Positions 10,601 to 20,980 of a DNA stretch of 38,677 bases are shown here, piece after piece. Each line of letters starts with the position of its first letter. The first letter of the stretch is position 1. The notes under the pieces were generated by a model that worked only from the letters and a program-made list of their open reading frames with translations, made no database searches and was not told the origin of the DNA. Origin of the DNA: Lineolata rhizophorae (lineage: Eukaryota; Ascomycota; Dothideomycetes; Lineolatales; Lineolataceae); assembly GCA_010093515.1 (NCBI GenBank), contig MU001697.1, forward strand, positions 355,728-394,404, read 5' to 3'. Made by a program: the position numbers and the translations under genes.

Positions 10601-10985
10601 CCCCCACCTCCCCGTGTTCCTAGTGTCTGGTGTACCTTGCATTTCGTTAGGCGTCTTAGAGCCTCGGCCTCTCGCGCCTTGTCGTCCCATCAACTGCTGC
10701 CAGCTCAGCCGCTTTCCAACTTGAGGCAAGCCACCTTTACGAGTCTCAGAGTCAGGAGCCATCACCCGCCGGGTCGCACGCAACCTTTCATCACTACCCG
10801 AAATCGTTTAAGCACGGAAAGCTATTTCAGCGCCTCTAAATCAAAATTGCCGGTGTCTATCCGAGCCCTGCTCTTCAATAACTCCAATTTCCCGTGTCTG
10901 TCTTGCATCCCCGAGTACACGCATGTTCTGAAAGCTCTTCACAACTGGACTGCTCACACTCGTCGCGAAAAGTGTGGGGCGCGAT
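7694..10985. other. 3.3-kb gene-poor region upstream of the Zn2Cys6 regulator
   Basis: No reading frame here has a recognisable domain, and open frames on the two strands overlap each other, as expected for non-coding GC-rich DNA. The left part (7694-8500) is GC-rich and must hold the cyclophilin promoter. The right part leads into the transcription factor: a TATA-like TTTATAATA at 10563-10571 is followed by a pyrimidine-rich stretch of about 400 bp that would make a long leader. A perfect 10-bp palindrome GTCTCGAGAC lies at 9649-9658. Long upstream regions are common for fungal developmental regulators. Confidence 0.5.
10563..10571 (+). promoter_or_regulatory. TATA-like element upstream of the Zn2Cys6 gene
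   Basis: TTTATAATA lies about 415 bp upstream of the chosen ATG and is followed by CCCCTTTTCCTCTGTCC, a pyrimidine-rich sequence of the kind often found around fungal transcription starts. This is the best core-promoter candidate in the region, but no transcript data support it. Confidence 0.3.
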
Positions 10986-12899
10986 ATGTACAGCTCAGGC
11001 ATGGAATACCGACACGGATCTACTCTTGGGATGCCTCCTGCGGTTCATCCCTACCTCGCGGATAGAAGCATTCCGTTGAGTATGTCGCAATGTGAGCGTG
11101 CTGACGTGCGCGCGTCTCCAATGGGCCGACTTGGCCAAAGCCGCGGCAGTATGCCTCCGCGAGAGCCGGAAGCCGAGTCGCCTACTGGGTCCGGCGTCTC
11201 GAACCATCGCAGACGCGTGGCTGTTGCTGTGGGTGTCCTCGCGCCAAAGACACATTTCGTTTGTCTTGCTCACTCGTATAGTGCGGACGCTGTCGTAGAC
11301 GAAAAATTCGATGCAGCGGCGATCCCGGCGATGGAAGTGGATGCACGAATTGTAGACAATCCGGGGCGAGCTTGGAACAGTGCCTTTTCCATAGGGTATG
11401 GATCCCAACAAAGGTCGTGCGCTGTTTCCTCTGAAACTGACTGTTCTAAGGTTGGGACGCTAGATTCACATTACTTCAACTGCTCGAACAATGTCAGAAT
11501 CCCCTCAACGCCGACGACGTACCTCCACTCTACGGGACATGGCGTTGCGGCGCCTCCGACTCAAACTCTCAACGTGAGCTATACCACACCAATAAGGACG
11601 TTTTCGGGCACATATCCAGGCGCTTCTCCGACCATGAAAGCTCAACATCAACAACACTGGAATGGGATGCCTCTTCCGGAGGAGCCGTCGTTGGATTCGT
11701 ACATTGTTCCAATGGGAAGTCAGGACCCATACTATCAAAGTGGACATGATAGTGGTGTGCATCGGACATGGAGCCCAGCGCCTTCCGTAAGCAGGCCGAT
11801 ATATTATGAGCAAGAGCCGCCAGGGACGACATATGCCTCTCAGATCTCTTGGAACAACCCACCAGCTCCTCGCCAACCCACAACTTCAGCAGATACTTAC
11901 TCATCTCTGTGCATGAGTTCCCTGACTTCATCTCTGCCCGTTCAGCCAAGTGCCATGGAGACTCGCCAGCTACCTGTGCCAAATGCACGTCGAACAAACG
12001 GTGCGATGCAAGGCTCATCCGCGGCGCCTATTAGTGGTAGCGGTGAAGTTCTCACACCTCGGGGCGTCAACGCTCAACCACTTTTAACCCAGTCGTCAAG
12101 CTTTGGCAACGCCAGCTACGGCTCCGGGAACCACGGGCAGAACTGGGGCGCTGAAAACGCTCTCGGTGAAACCGCGCAAGTCAGTATAGGAAGTAGTCAT
12201 GCCCCCGAGCTAGCCGGATCTACCGCTTCCACTGGCGTTTCTGCCCCAGTCCGAAGGGAATCGTCCGCCAGCGAATCAGTAAGTAGTTCGCTCGCTGGTA
12301 GTTACATGCCACCCGCTGTTGTGGATTCCGAAGAGCCATCGTCAACCCCTGTCTCCCTAGCCGCACATCGCATGCCTACGGCAGCCTCTACCCATGGTGC
12401 TCCAGCCGTTCTTGCGACTAATACCACTCGCATTCACGGCATAACTAATCCGCTAGCCGACGGTGCCGGTGGCCCCAACAACGGTGGTCTAAACACCCCT
12501 TCGCTCTCGCGCCAGACTTCTCGTGAGTCCGCAAACGCCACAGTGGACGAGCGCCCGCATTCGCCGCTATACACTTACGCCCACTCTACACAAACTGTTG
12601 GTTCTCGCCCTTCGTCGAACGCGACGGCAAGTGACAGTGTAGCGCGCATCAACGGCGATATTTCAAATGAAGCAGGACGATCTGGTATGGCCGGAGGTTG
12701 CGCAGCAAGTGGGACAGCCGATGGCACTACCGCGGTGTCCGTCAACAGGCGACATGCGGTGCACGCCACTCCTTCGCCGTTGCGCCAACCACAACCACGC
12801 CAGCTAGCGCCACTGGCAAGGAAAGGCTCCTTCCAAGGCCGAACGTCGGCTACGCTAGAGCGTAGGGCATCTATGGCGAGTCTGGCGCGGGCATCATGA
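10986..12899 (+). CDS. Zn2Cys6 (C6 zinc cluster) transcription factor with long disordered tail
   Basis: Three exons, 10986-11228, 11282-11395 and 11451-12899, give 601 aa. Exon 2 (114 nt, residues 82-119) is the whole zinc cluster: CGRCRRRKIRC, a nine-residue loop SGDPGDGSG, CTNC, a nine-residue spacer, then CLFHR. This fits C-x2-C-x6-C-x9-C-x2-C-x9-C. Exon 1 ends HRRRVAVA directly before the first cysteine, the usual basic lead-in. Intron 1 (GTGGGT donor, CTCAC branch, TATAG, 53 nt) and intron 2 (GTATGG, CTGAC branch, CTAAG, 55 nt) are both phase 0. The remaining 482 residues are rich in S, T, G, A, P and N and probably disordered; no fungal-specific middle homology domain is seen. Nuclear DNA-binding regulator of unknown target. 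A plain open frame runs through both introns and hides the zinc cluster. The ATG at 10986 is the first in the exon. Confidence 0.85.
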   Translation: MYSSGMEYRHGSTLGMPPAVHPYLADRSIPLSMSQCERADVRASPMGRLGQSRGSMPPREPEAESPTGSGVSNHRRRVAVAVGVLAPKTHFVCLAHSYSADAVVDEKFDAAAIPAMEVDARIVDNPGRAWNSAFSIGYGSQQRSCAVSSETDCSKVGTLDSHYFNCSNNVRIPSTPTTYLHSTGHGVAAPPTQTLNVSYTTPIRTFSGTYPGASPTMKAQHQQHWNGMPLPEEPSLDSYIVPMGSQDPYYQSGHDSGVHRTWSPAPSVSRPIYYEQEPPGTTYASQISWNNPPAPRQPTTSADTYSSLCMSSLTSSLPVQPSAMETRQLPVPNARRTNGAMQGSSAAPISGSGEVLTPRGVNAQPLLTQSSSFGNASYGSGNHGQNWGAENALGETAQVSIGSSHAPELAGSTASTGVSAPVRRESSASESVSSSLAGSYMPPAVVDSEEPSSTPVSLAAHRMPTAASTHGAPAVLATNTTRIHGITNPLADGAGGPNNGGLNTPSLSRQTSRESANATVDERPHSPLYTYAHSTQTVGSRPSSNATASDSVARINGDISNEAGRSGMAGGCAASGTADGTTAVSVNRRHAVHATPSPLRQPQPRQLAPLARKGSFQGRTSATLERRASMASLARAS

Positions 12900-13929
12900 G
12901 TTCATTCGCGTGATTCCCGCACCGAATGGCGACGCTCCATCCATCATTATCATTTCAATTCTAAAAATCGGAAACGGCCTATTGTAATGGGATTCCTGTC
13001 CCTAAAAGTATAAAATCTTTCATTAACGTTGTCAAGGTTTGCTGTTTTGTGGCATTTATGGGATCGGCCGTCGGCGAGGCTGGGCTCGTGAAGTAATAAC
13101 TTTTGGGGCGCTTCTGGCCCATCCAAAATCCTTCTGTCTAAAGCTTTGCTCTAACCCCCTCTTCTCATACCACTCTTTCGGCATTGCACTCGGCCGGGTG
13201 CTTGTCGGCATGCTTTACTTGAAGGTCCCATCAAGTGCGTAGCGACGCTTAGAACGTCGGGCCACACCTCTGTTCTAGCAGAGCGGAAAAGCAAGACTTA
13301 GAAAGTTGCCTTCGCATTTACAAACTTTGTTCTGTTTTAAAACTTGATGTCTTACTCGGACGGCAAATTTTGGATCAGGAAGGGAAAGAGCAGACAGAGT
13401 ACGACCAAACACCCATGGATAGCTCGTACGAGAACAATTCTCGATCTGCCCTGCCTTGCATTTCGGTAAATCTTGTATTACACCTATAATTAAGTCCTGA
13501 CAGTATGTAGGTATTTCATGATCGTGGAAGATAGACGGCCCAGGAGCAATGCGAATTGCTATGTCTCACTTGACATTCACACTCATGTTGCATTTTTACT
13601 GCGCGCAGCGCGGATATTGCACTTTCTTCTAGTTTACATAGCCAATCACTACCTGTTCCATGGCTTGCCCAATCATTCAATCCCCCAGAGCGTCGGTGTA
13701 GTTGACCATAATCCTGGCCGACTTGGATTCTCTACTGGTCGTAAGCTCTGTCTAGCCAAGAGAAGGGAAATGGCAAGTCTCAATAGCCCGACCCGCCCTT
13801 TCCTCTATTACAAGAATTCAAAATTATGACGCCGAGACACCAAGTTCAATGCATCCTGAAAATAGAACTCCACTTCCACTGCGTTCCATTGACAACAGCA
13901 ACTTACTTACTGCCCCAAATCCGCAGGTT
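12900..13929. other. Intergenic between convergent Zn2Cys6 and RPB2 genes
   Basis: About 1 kb between two stop codons facing each other. It should contain only 3' untranslated regions and terminators. The small open frames here have no recognisable product. I see no RNA gene or repeat. Confidence 0.6.
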
Positions 13930-16900
13930 TCAGGCGGTACTTCGCTTGGTGAACATGCGGGTCGCGATGTTCATGCTAGCCAGCTCCTGAAAGAGCAACT
14001 TGGCCGCATATGGGATATGGATCTGCGCAATTTGCGTCTTGTTGCGGCACGGGCGGCATTCGAACTGGTTGCGCTTGAGACTCCTGTTTCAACGGTTAGA
14101 TACGCACTTGACCAAAGTAAAGTTGGGGGAAGAACGTACGCGATGGGCGTCATCAACCCGCAAATCTCGCACACGTGTACGCGGTATGCATCTGACACTT
14201 CGAACAAGCGCTCCTTCAAAAATGCCGACGCTCCGTGGGAGATCATGCAGTCACGTTCCATCTCCCCAAAACGCAGACCACCATCCCTGGCCCTACCTTC
14301 CACCGGCTGCCTGGTCAAGATCTGCACTGGCCCACGCGCACGCGCGTGGATCTTGTCGTCTACCATGTGGCGCAGACGTTGATAGTACGTCGGACCCAAA
14401 AACACCTGCGCAACCAACTTCCTCCCCGTGTGCCCATTGTACATGACTTCGAAGCCGCGGCTCTGGTAGCCATGGTCACGGAGCAATCCCGAAACATCGC
14501 TTATGGTCACGTCGGTAAAGGGTGTGGCATCGCCTTCACTCCCCTTGATGGCACCTACTTTTGATAGAAGACATTCGATCAAGTGGGCGATGGTCATACG
14601 TGAAGGAATGGCGTGCGGATTGATGATGAGATCTGGCATGAGGCCCTCGCGAGTAAAGGGCATGTCCTCTTGGCGATAGGTAATGCCAATCGTACCCTTC
14701 TGGCCGTGGCGCGACGCAAACTTGTCGCCGATCTGGGGAACCTTGGTCGTGCGGGTGCGGACCTTAACGAACTTTGCTTGCTCCGTGTTAGTGGTCAAGA
14801 GCACCTGATCGACGATGCCAGACTCGGTGGAGCGAAGCGGCGTGGAAACGTCACGCTTGACGTGGAGTTTTGTCCGCTGGCCGAGCTCTTCAGAATCTGG
14901 CGCAATCGGAGCGGTCTTGCCAATGATAATGTCATCGCCCGAGACACGGACGCCGGGCGCGATGATGCCATCATCGTCAAGCTTGTCGTAAGTGCCATGC
15001 TTGAGGCGGAGTGTGTCTTGGCGGGTGGGCTTCTCGAATCTCTCGACTTGGGTCATGCCAACCTTCTTTTCCTGTTCCATGTAGCAGCGGTAAAATAGGC
15101 TGCGGAACAGGCCACGGTCGATGCTGCTCTGGTTCATGATTACAGAGTCTTCTTGGTTGTAGCCAGAGTAGCAGGCAATCGCGACAATGGCGTTCTGCCC
15201 CGCAGGGAGTTCCCGGAATTTCAGGTACTCCATGGAGCGTGTGGTGGCCAGAGGCTTTTGCGGGTAATACAGAACGTTTGCCATCGTTTCCATACGAAGC
15301 GGGTAATTTGTGAGGGCGATGCCCATAGCTTGTTTACCCATGGCGGATTGATAGGTGTTGCGAGGAGACTGGTTATGATCGGGGAACGGAATGATGCTCG
15401 CACATATGCCGAGAATCATGCTCGGGTGGATCTCGCAATGAGTGAACGTCTTGATGGCGGAGCTCGGTTTTGACTTCATTCGCGCATGGGGGTCGAGGCC
15501 TTCGTTCTGCTCGTATGGACCTGGCGCCTCCTTTGTCCGGAGATGCTCGTCGAGATCATCGGGCGTCATAACAATCATAGCGGCCTCCTCTTCCTCCGCG
15601 TCGAGATACTCAATAATACCCGAAGTTAGCAAGCCTTTCCATCCCCACACCCTGCTCTGCGACTCTTGGTCGCTCAGGTTGCGAGTATTTTGCTCAAAGT
15701 CTTCTTTCAGACGGTAGACATGCTCCTTCTGCAAGACAAGGTTGCCCTTATTGGGGCTTCGCGGGTTGTTGTCGACCACAAACAAAGGCCGGCAGACACG
15801 GCCCGCATCGGTGAAGATTTTGAATTCGCGCTCGCGTATATCATGTACCAGGCTCATCTCGTAAGATAGCGTCCCGTTGCGGCGAAGCTGCTGTACGACA
15901 CCGACAAGCTGCACGGGCTGGCGGTGGACGCCGACCCAGACACCGTTGAGGAAGACCTTAGTGGCATTAGGAGACGCGACTGGGTCATACTCCTCGAGCA
16001 ATTCCATGTTGCGCTGCACCATGTACTCAATAATCGGATCGCCTGGACCTCCGACGGTGACATAGCATAAAAGAGACAAGTTCTTGACCAAGCCACACGC
16101 CTGGCCTTCGGGCGTTTCCGCCGGGCAGACTAAACCCCAGTGGGTGTTGTGAAGCTGGCGCGGCTTCGCGATCTTGCCATCCCTACCCACGGGTGTATTC
16201 GTGCGGCGAAGATGGGAGAGCGTCGAAGCGTATGTGTATCGGTTCAGCACTTGGGACACGCCAGCCTTCGACTTGGCGGCATTCTTCTGGTCGCCCCAGT
16301 TACCCGTCGACAAAGAATACTTGAGACCGTTCGTGATGGTTTGCGACTTAACGGCGAGCTGCAGGTTGAACTCGCGGTTGTTTTCGACGCACTTCTGAAG
16401 GTATTTGTACACGTCCCTGCAGAGGCGCTGGAACAGGCCGCGGAAGAGCGAAGTGATGAGAGGCCCCGCCAGGTCGAGGCGCTTCTTTCCAAAGTGGTCG
16501 CGGTCGTCTTCATCCTGTCGTCCAAGAGCGCAGGCCAGGAGGCGGTACACCATATACCCAAGGAAAAACGCTTTTCGAGTCTCACTCCCCTCCTCCTGCG
16601 AAATATGGGGCAAGAATTCGCGCTGAATGATGTCTCGCGCGTAGCGAATGCGCATGCTTTTTGCACCCTGCTGCTTTCCACGTTTGCCGATGAAGTCAAG
16701 AGCCACCTCCCGATCCTGGATCACAAATGCCTCCTCAATGCATGGTTTGAGCATGTTCATCATCTGCGTGTCGTTCCTGTCATAGACGATGTGGCTGATG
16801 ATGTCCTCGTCCGACACAACGCCCAAGGCGCGGAACACGACGGCGATAGGCACGTCGCTCTTGATATACGGCATGGTAGCTTTGACTGTCCCCCCAAAGC

Positions 16901-17768
16901 CTCCCCTATTGCTTTCGCCCTTTTCGAAGAGTTTTACTTGCATGGTGGAGAGCAGACGGGCGCCCTTTTCGACAGCGCTGCGCACCTCTGCAACAAAAGG
17001 CGTCGGACTGCCCTTTTTCTTGAAAACCTGCACCATGTTCGCCGCGCTACGTTCCTGTGCAATGAGCACCTTTTCGCCACCATTGATGATGAAATATCCG
17101 CCCTGATCGTACGGGCACTCGTTATGGGCATAAAGAATGTCGTCAGACTTGTTGCGCAGCATGCAAAAGCGCGACTTGAGCATGAGCGGAAGCTTCCCGA
17201 TGAAGGCATTAGTCGTAGACGAGGTCGGATCATCTTCGCGCTCCCAGACGAGCTCGGTGCGTTCCTGGTCGGGCTTCTCATCCAGGTCCGAGCCATCGTC
17301 GTCGATCCCGTTGGTGGGGATTTTGCGCTCGCGGGCCACCATGACCTTCTTGGAAAGCGTCGCGAAGACGTTGGACGAGTAGGTTAGATTTCGTAGGCGG
17401 GCCTCGTGAGGTGTGAGAATGGCAGTAACGCCGTCGCCCTCGGTCACTGAAGCGGTACTAATCTTCATGTTGCCAAACTCAATCTCATAGCGGCGCTTGA
17501 TGATCGGGTCTTCGTCGTCGTCATACTGGGGCGAGTTCTGGTCGAGCACGATGTGGCCATTGTCGGTAATAGTTTCCTGCATCGTGTGATTGCAGAACTC
17601 GTCAAACGAATCGATCTGCTGCGACACAAGACCCTTGGATTCGAAAAAGGACGAGATCACGGTCCAGCAGTCCTCAGCTGTAATCGCGTCGGTTTCGTCT
17701 TCCTCTTCATAATCGTCAAAATCCATATCCGGATCATATTCGGGCTGATCCGCGTAATACGCCGCCAT
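13930..17768 (-). CDS. RPB2: RNA polymerase II second largest subunit RPB2
   Basis: Two exons (17768-14140, 14083-13930) encode 1260 aa; yeast Rpb2 has 1224. The N-terminus has an acidic start and then [20 protein letters not shown]. Hallmarks include [20 protein letters not shown] and the active-centre [15 protein letters not shown]. The C-terminal zinc finger is split by a 56-nt intron (GTACGT donor, CTAAC branch, CAG): CEICG lies in exon 1 and CRPC in exon 2. After splicing the end reads [18 protein letters not shown], then [16 protein letters not shown], the expected RPB2 C-terminus. Without the intron the finger would be lost. The protein forms one side of the Pol II active cleft in the nucleus. 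The gene converges on the Zn2Cys6 gene and lies head to tail with the Dsk2 gene. Confidence 0.98.
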
Positions 17769-18630
17769 GATGCCGCTCGTGCCAAGATACGGTCAAAAGA
17801 GTCAATAGGCGGCACGAAGGGAAACAAGGTGGGCAAGGAGGCAAAGACTTCCGCGCCGCCGGTCAAAGACACGCGCCGCCTGCGAGGGTGGCGCGAAGGG
17901 TCAAAGAGAGGCTCACTGCATCCGCAGAGGCTTGCTCGCACCAAAACACGCAGGTACAAGGCGCACAGCTTCGACAAAAACCCCTTGTCGCAATGTCGTG
18001 CAGGTTAGAGGAAGGAGAGGATAGGTTAGAGGCGAAGGTGAGTGCGGCAAAGGACTTCGTGGATGCGCGCGCAGCGAGGGCGGAAGGGCACCTCTGGGGG
18101 GCGGTGAGGCGGCGCCGGGTGGCAGAATGTAAAATGCGGCGCTAGCACGGTTTCAGATTAGTGCCCGCCACACATCACATGTGATGCACGCATCACGTGC
18201 ACAACCAAGATAAATTCCCACTTACTCTGCAGATGTGTAGGTACTCCACCATCACATTACCGGGCGCTCATTATTACAATCGGGTACCAAAGTTCACGAT
18301 CATGGCTATTCCTCCTAGAAATGCGGCGCCGGTAGCAACTAAAATGCCATTTCGAAGCCACTACCCTCAACGAACTAAACTACCAAGAACAGGCCCCAGA
18401 CTATGAGATCACCGCCGTAGAGTAGATATACAGGCTCGCGCATAAAGAAACCCTCCAAAAGAAATAGAGAGAGGCCATTAGGCCACAGACCACGGGCCAC
18501 AGGCCACAGGCCACAGAACCTGTCATCTCGCCCTTCGCTTTCCCCGACTTCTATGGCTGCCTAAGGGAGGGTTAGCATCACGTGCCCCGCCTCCGCAGCG
18601 CCCACGTTCACTCGACAACATCCATCTCGC
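17769..18630. promoter_or_regulatory. RPB2 upstream region with palindrome, twin E-box 11-mers and 7-bp repeat
   Basis: This 862-bp stretch separates the RPB2 start from the Dsk2 stop. It holds a perfect 14-bp palindrome CATCACATGTGATG (18173-18186) and two exact copies of GCATCACGTGC (18190-18200 and 18575-18585), each with a CACGTG E-box core. A tandem GGCCACA array lies at 18481-18515. The motifs suggest binding sites of basic helix-loop-helix factors. Their distance from the start codon (420-820 bp) is within range for fungal promoters, but the role is inferred. Confidence 0.4.
18481..18515. repeat. GGCCACA tandem repeat (five 7-bp units)
   Basis: Five consecutive 7-bp units. Units 1, 3, 4 and 5 are exact GGCCACA and unit 2 is GACCACG. 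It is a small minisatellite-like array between the Dsk2 3' end and the RPB2 promoter. It is too short to call a functional element. Confidence 0.85.
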
Positions 18631-20100
18631 TCAAGGGTCCTGCAGCAGGAAATTGACCGCCCCTTGCACATTTCCACCGCTCCTCCTCAAAGCCTGCACA
18701 TTTCGGTCGAACTCATAGAAACCCATCTCGTTCAACTGCCGCAGCTGCTCTGCGTACCGCTCCTCAGGCGGGCGGCTATCCTGCTCCTGCTGCTGGCCAA
18801 GGCCACCGCCGGGGAAGGCGCCATACATGCCCAACGGGTTGAACGCGCCAAACGGGTTCGGACGCGGGCTTCTTGAGGCAGCCTCGCTGCCAGCGTTATT
18901 TCCACCGATGCCTTGCTGGCCAGGGGCTCCCGTACTGCCGCCAAACATGGTCTCCATGGCCTGCAGGGCGTTGCGCATCGCCTCCGGATTCTGCATCATA
19001 TTCTGCGCCATCTCCGCAAAAGGGTTTCCTCGGTTGCCGCCAGCGCCAGCGCCCACACCCGCCCCTGCGCCCGCGCTTGCGCCCGCGCTTGCGCCACCGC
19101 CGAACATCCCGCCGAATGGATTGGGCGATGCTTGGCCCTGACCCTGACCCTGGTTGCCAAATAGCTCCGCAAAAGGATTCGCTGCGCCGCCGCCGGTAGC
19201 GAACGGGTTTGCTCGCTCCCCTGCAGCCTGTTCATCCTGGTCCTGTTGCTGTTGCTGTCCTTGGGCAGTATTGTCTGTGACACCAGGCGCGGGGAAATTG
19301 CCGCCGCCAGCACCTTCTCCACTCATCGCTCGAGACATTTGTAGTTGCATTCGAAGCATATTAGGGTCCAGCATCATGCGGCGCATGGTCGGGTCCTGGA
19401 GGAGTTGACGGTGCAGAGGGTTGTTGCGCATCATGGGCGAGTTTGCGATCATGTCCATGAATTGTGGGTTACTAAGCGCCTCATTCATCTGCTGGGCGAA
19501 CTGCGGGTTTTCGAGCATGCGGATGAGCTCATCGGGGTTTGGCGGCGGGCCCATCTGCGAACAGTCACAATGACATCAGCACCGTATTTACTCGTGCGGC
19601 AATTTACTACTTACTCCGCCGTCGGGCCCAAACATTTCTGCGCCGGGCAGGCCGTGAAATCCAGCGTACCGCGCCCCGGTCAGCCCAGAGAGGGGATTGT
19701 TGCCTGGGCCCGTGGACATATTTGTCGGCACGTTTCCTGTTCCAGCGACGTCGGCTCCCCCGGCTGGCCTAGAAGAAGACGGCTCTGGCTGAGTCGCCGG
19801 GTTCTGGCGCGCATTGCTCGCCGCGCCCTTCACGAGATGTACCGTGTGCCCATCTTTGATCTTGACGGTCTCTAGTGTGTCGTGGTCCTTGAGCACACGT
19901 CCCGAGTAGATGAGGCGCTGGCGCTCCGGGGGTATGTCAGCGTACTCAGAGGCCGACAGCTTGATCTTCAGGTCGCCGACGGTGATCGTCGCAGGCACAG
20001 TGACTGTAAACTTCGCGTCCGACGACGACTTGACGTGGAAAGTTAGCTGCGGGTCGGTGTCACCGCCGCTGCCGGAGGGGTTGGCAGCTTCGTCCGCCAT
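18631..20100 (-). CDS. DSK2: Ubiquilin / Dsk2 (UBL-UBA proteasome shuttle)
   Basis: Two exons (20100-19615, 19554-18631) encode 469 aa. A ubiquitin-like domain covers residues about 18-92 (LTFHVKSSSDAKFTVTVPA, ...LIYSGRVLKDHDTLE). STI1-type repeats follow (ENPQFAQQMNEALSNPQFMD, then DPTMRRMMLDPNMLRMQLQ; another NPF/MMQNPEAMRNALQAME segment). A UBA domain closes the protein (EQLRQLNEMGFYEFDRNVQA). Dsk2/ubiquilin carries ubiquitylated clients to the proteasome in cytosol and nucleus. The 60-nt intron (GTAAGT donor, CGCAG acceptor, phase 0) joins MFGPDGG to MGPPPNPDEL. The linker contains Ala/Gly dipeptide-like and Gln-rich low-complexity stretches with a repetitive GCGCCAGCGC-type sequence near 19040-19100. 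Confidence 0.95.
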
Positions 20101-20980
20101 TGGGTTGTCTGTCGTAGTTTGGCTCCGGTGTGGCGCACGAGTTGCGGCGCAGTATCGATAGGCGGCGTGGTGGAGATTTCAAATGGTGCACTGCTCGCGA
20201 GAGCCCGCTGTCCGAGATCCAACAAGAGGCCTGGTGCAAGAAAGTTTCTAGTAGAAGAAAAGCGCGACGTTCTGGTCAGAAGAAAATTGTCTCACGGCGG
20301 CGAGAGAAACAGTGTGATCGGCTGGCGCAGGGAGGAAGGTGAGGGAAAGCGGCACAGCGCTGGTGCAAGGTGAGGTCAGGCCCTGAGCCCGAGCGTCCGG
20401 CACCGGCTGCCGCATTCATCCGACCCGACCGCGGACCATCGAGCCGCAGTGTCCAGGTTGCATCGTCCAACCTACACGCTCAACTTTGCGAGTGGAACCA
20501 AGCTGAAAATATCAAAAAGGCCTTTGCCGTACGATGGATAGCTCGGAGGGTTTTCGAGCAACAATTGCCGATTTAATGGTCCAACAAACGCACCACCCTA
20601 CTCAAACTGTCCCAAATGCTTCCTTGCATTGATCGGAAATCAGACAGCTTACACGTATAATATCGGAGAGCTGCAAGGATTTAATTTTATTCCTGAATTC
20701 GCCCTTTCACTGAGCCCTAGATACATGCGAATCAGAACAAGGGCAGACTAACTATCATTGAACTATCACAACTATTCAACTCTCCAACGTTGTAGTCTCA
20801 AACCGGAAACTGTAAGTGACTATAACCATCATCTGCACTCTAAATTATCCACTTCATTGCCATCCAACCACTCGCAGTTTTCTTGCAGCCCGTAAGCCAA
20901 TCTGATATACTCACAAAATTAAGCGCCACATGCGTGACTGAGGCGGCAAGGTGTAAGGGACTCTCGCACAAAATGATCAG
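20101..20980. other. Intergenic: Dsk2 promoter and TEA-factor 3' flank
   Basis: About 880 bp between two minus-strand genes. The part next to 20100 should be the Dsk2 promoter and leader. The AT-richer part from about 20600 to 20980 should be the 3' untranslated region of the TEA-domain gene. Short open frames have no recognisable product and no RNA gene is seen. Confidence 0.6.

Noticed and set aside
11170-11450. Reading the Zn2Cys6 gene as one uninterrupted 641-codon exon
   Set aside because: That frame passes over a perfect C-x2-C-x6-C / C-x2-C zinc cluster in another frame, bounded by two good phase-0 introns. The continuous frame is kept only as a possible retained-intron isoform.
13971-14140. 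Read-through C-terminus of RPB2 ending RSWLA
   Set aside because: It destroys the C-terminal zinc finger. The 56-nt intron restores CRPC and the conserved RPB2 end.
16140-17387. 415-codon plus-strand open frame opposite RPB2
   Set aside because: It lies entirely antisense to the conserved RPB2 exon and has no recognisable domain; it is a codon-usage shadow.
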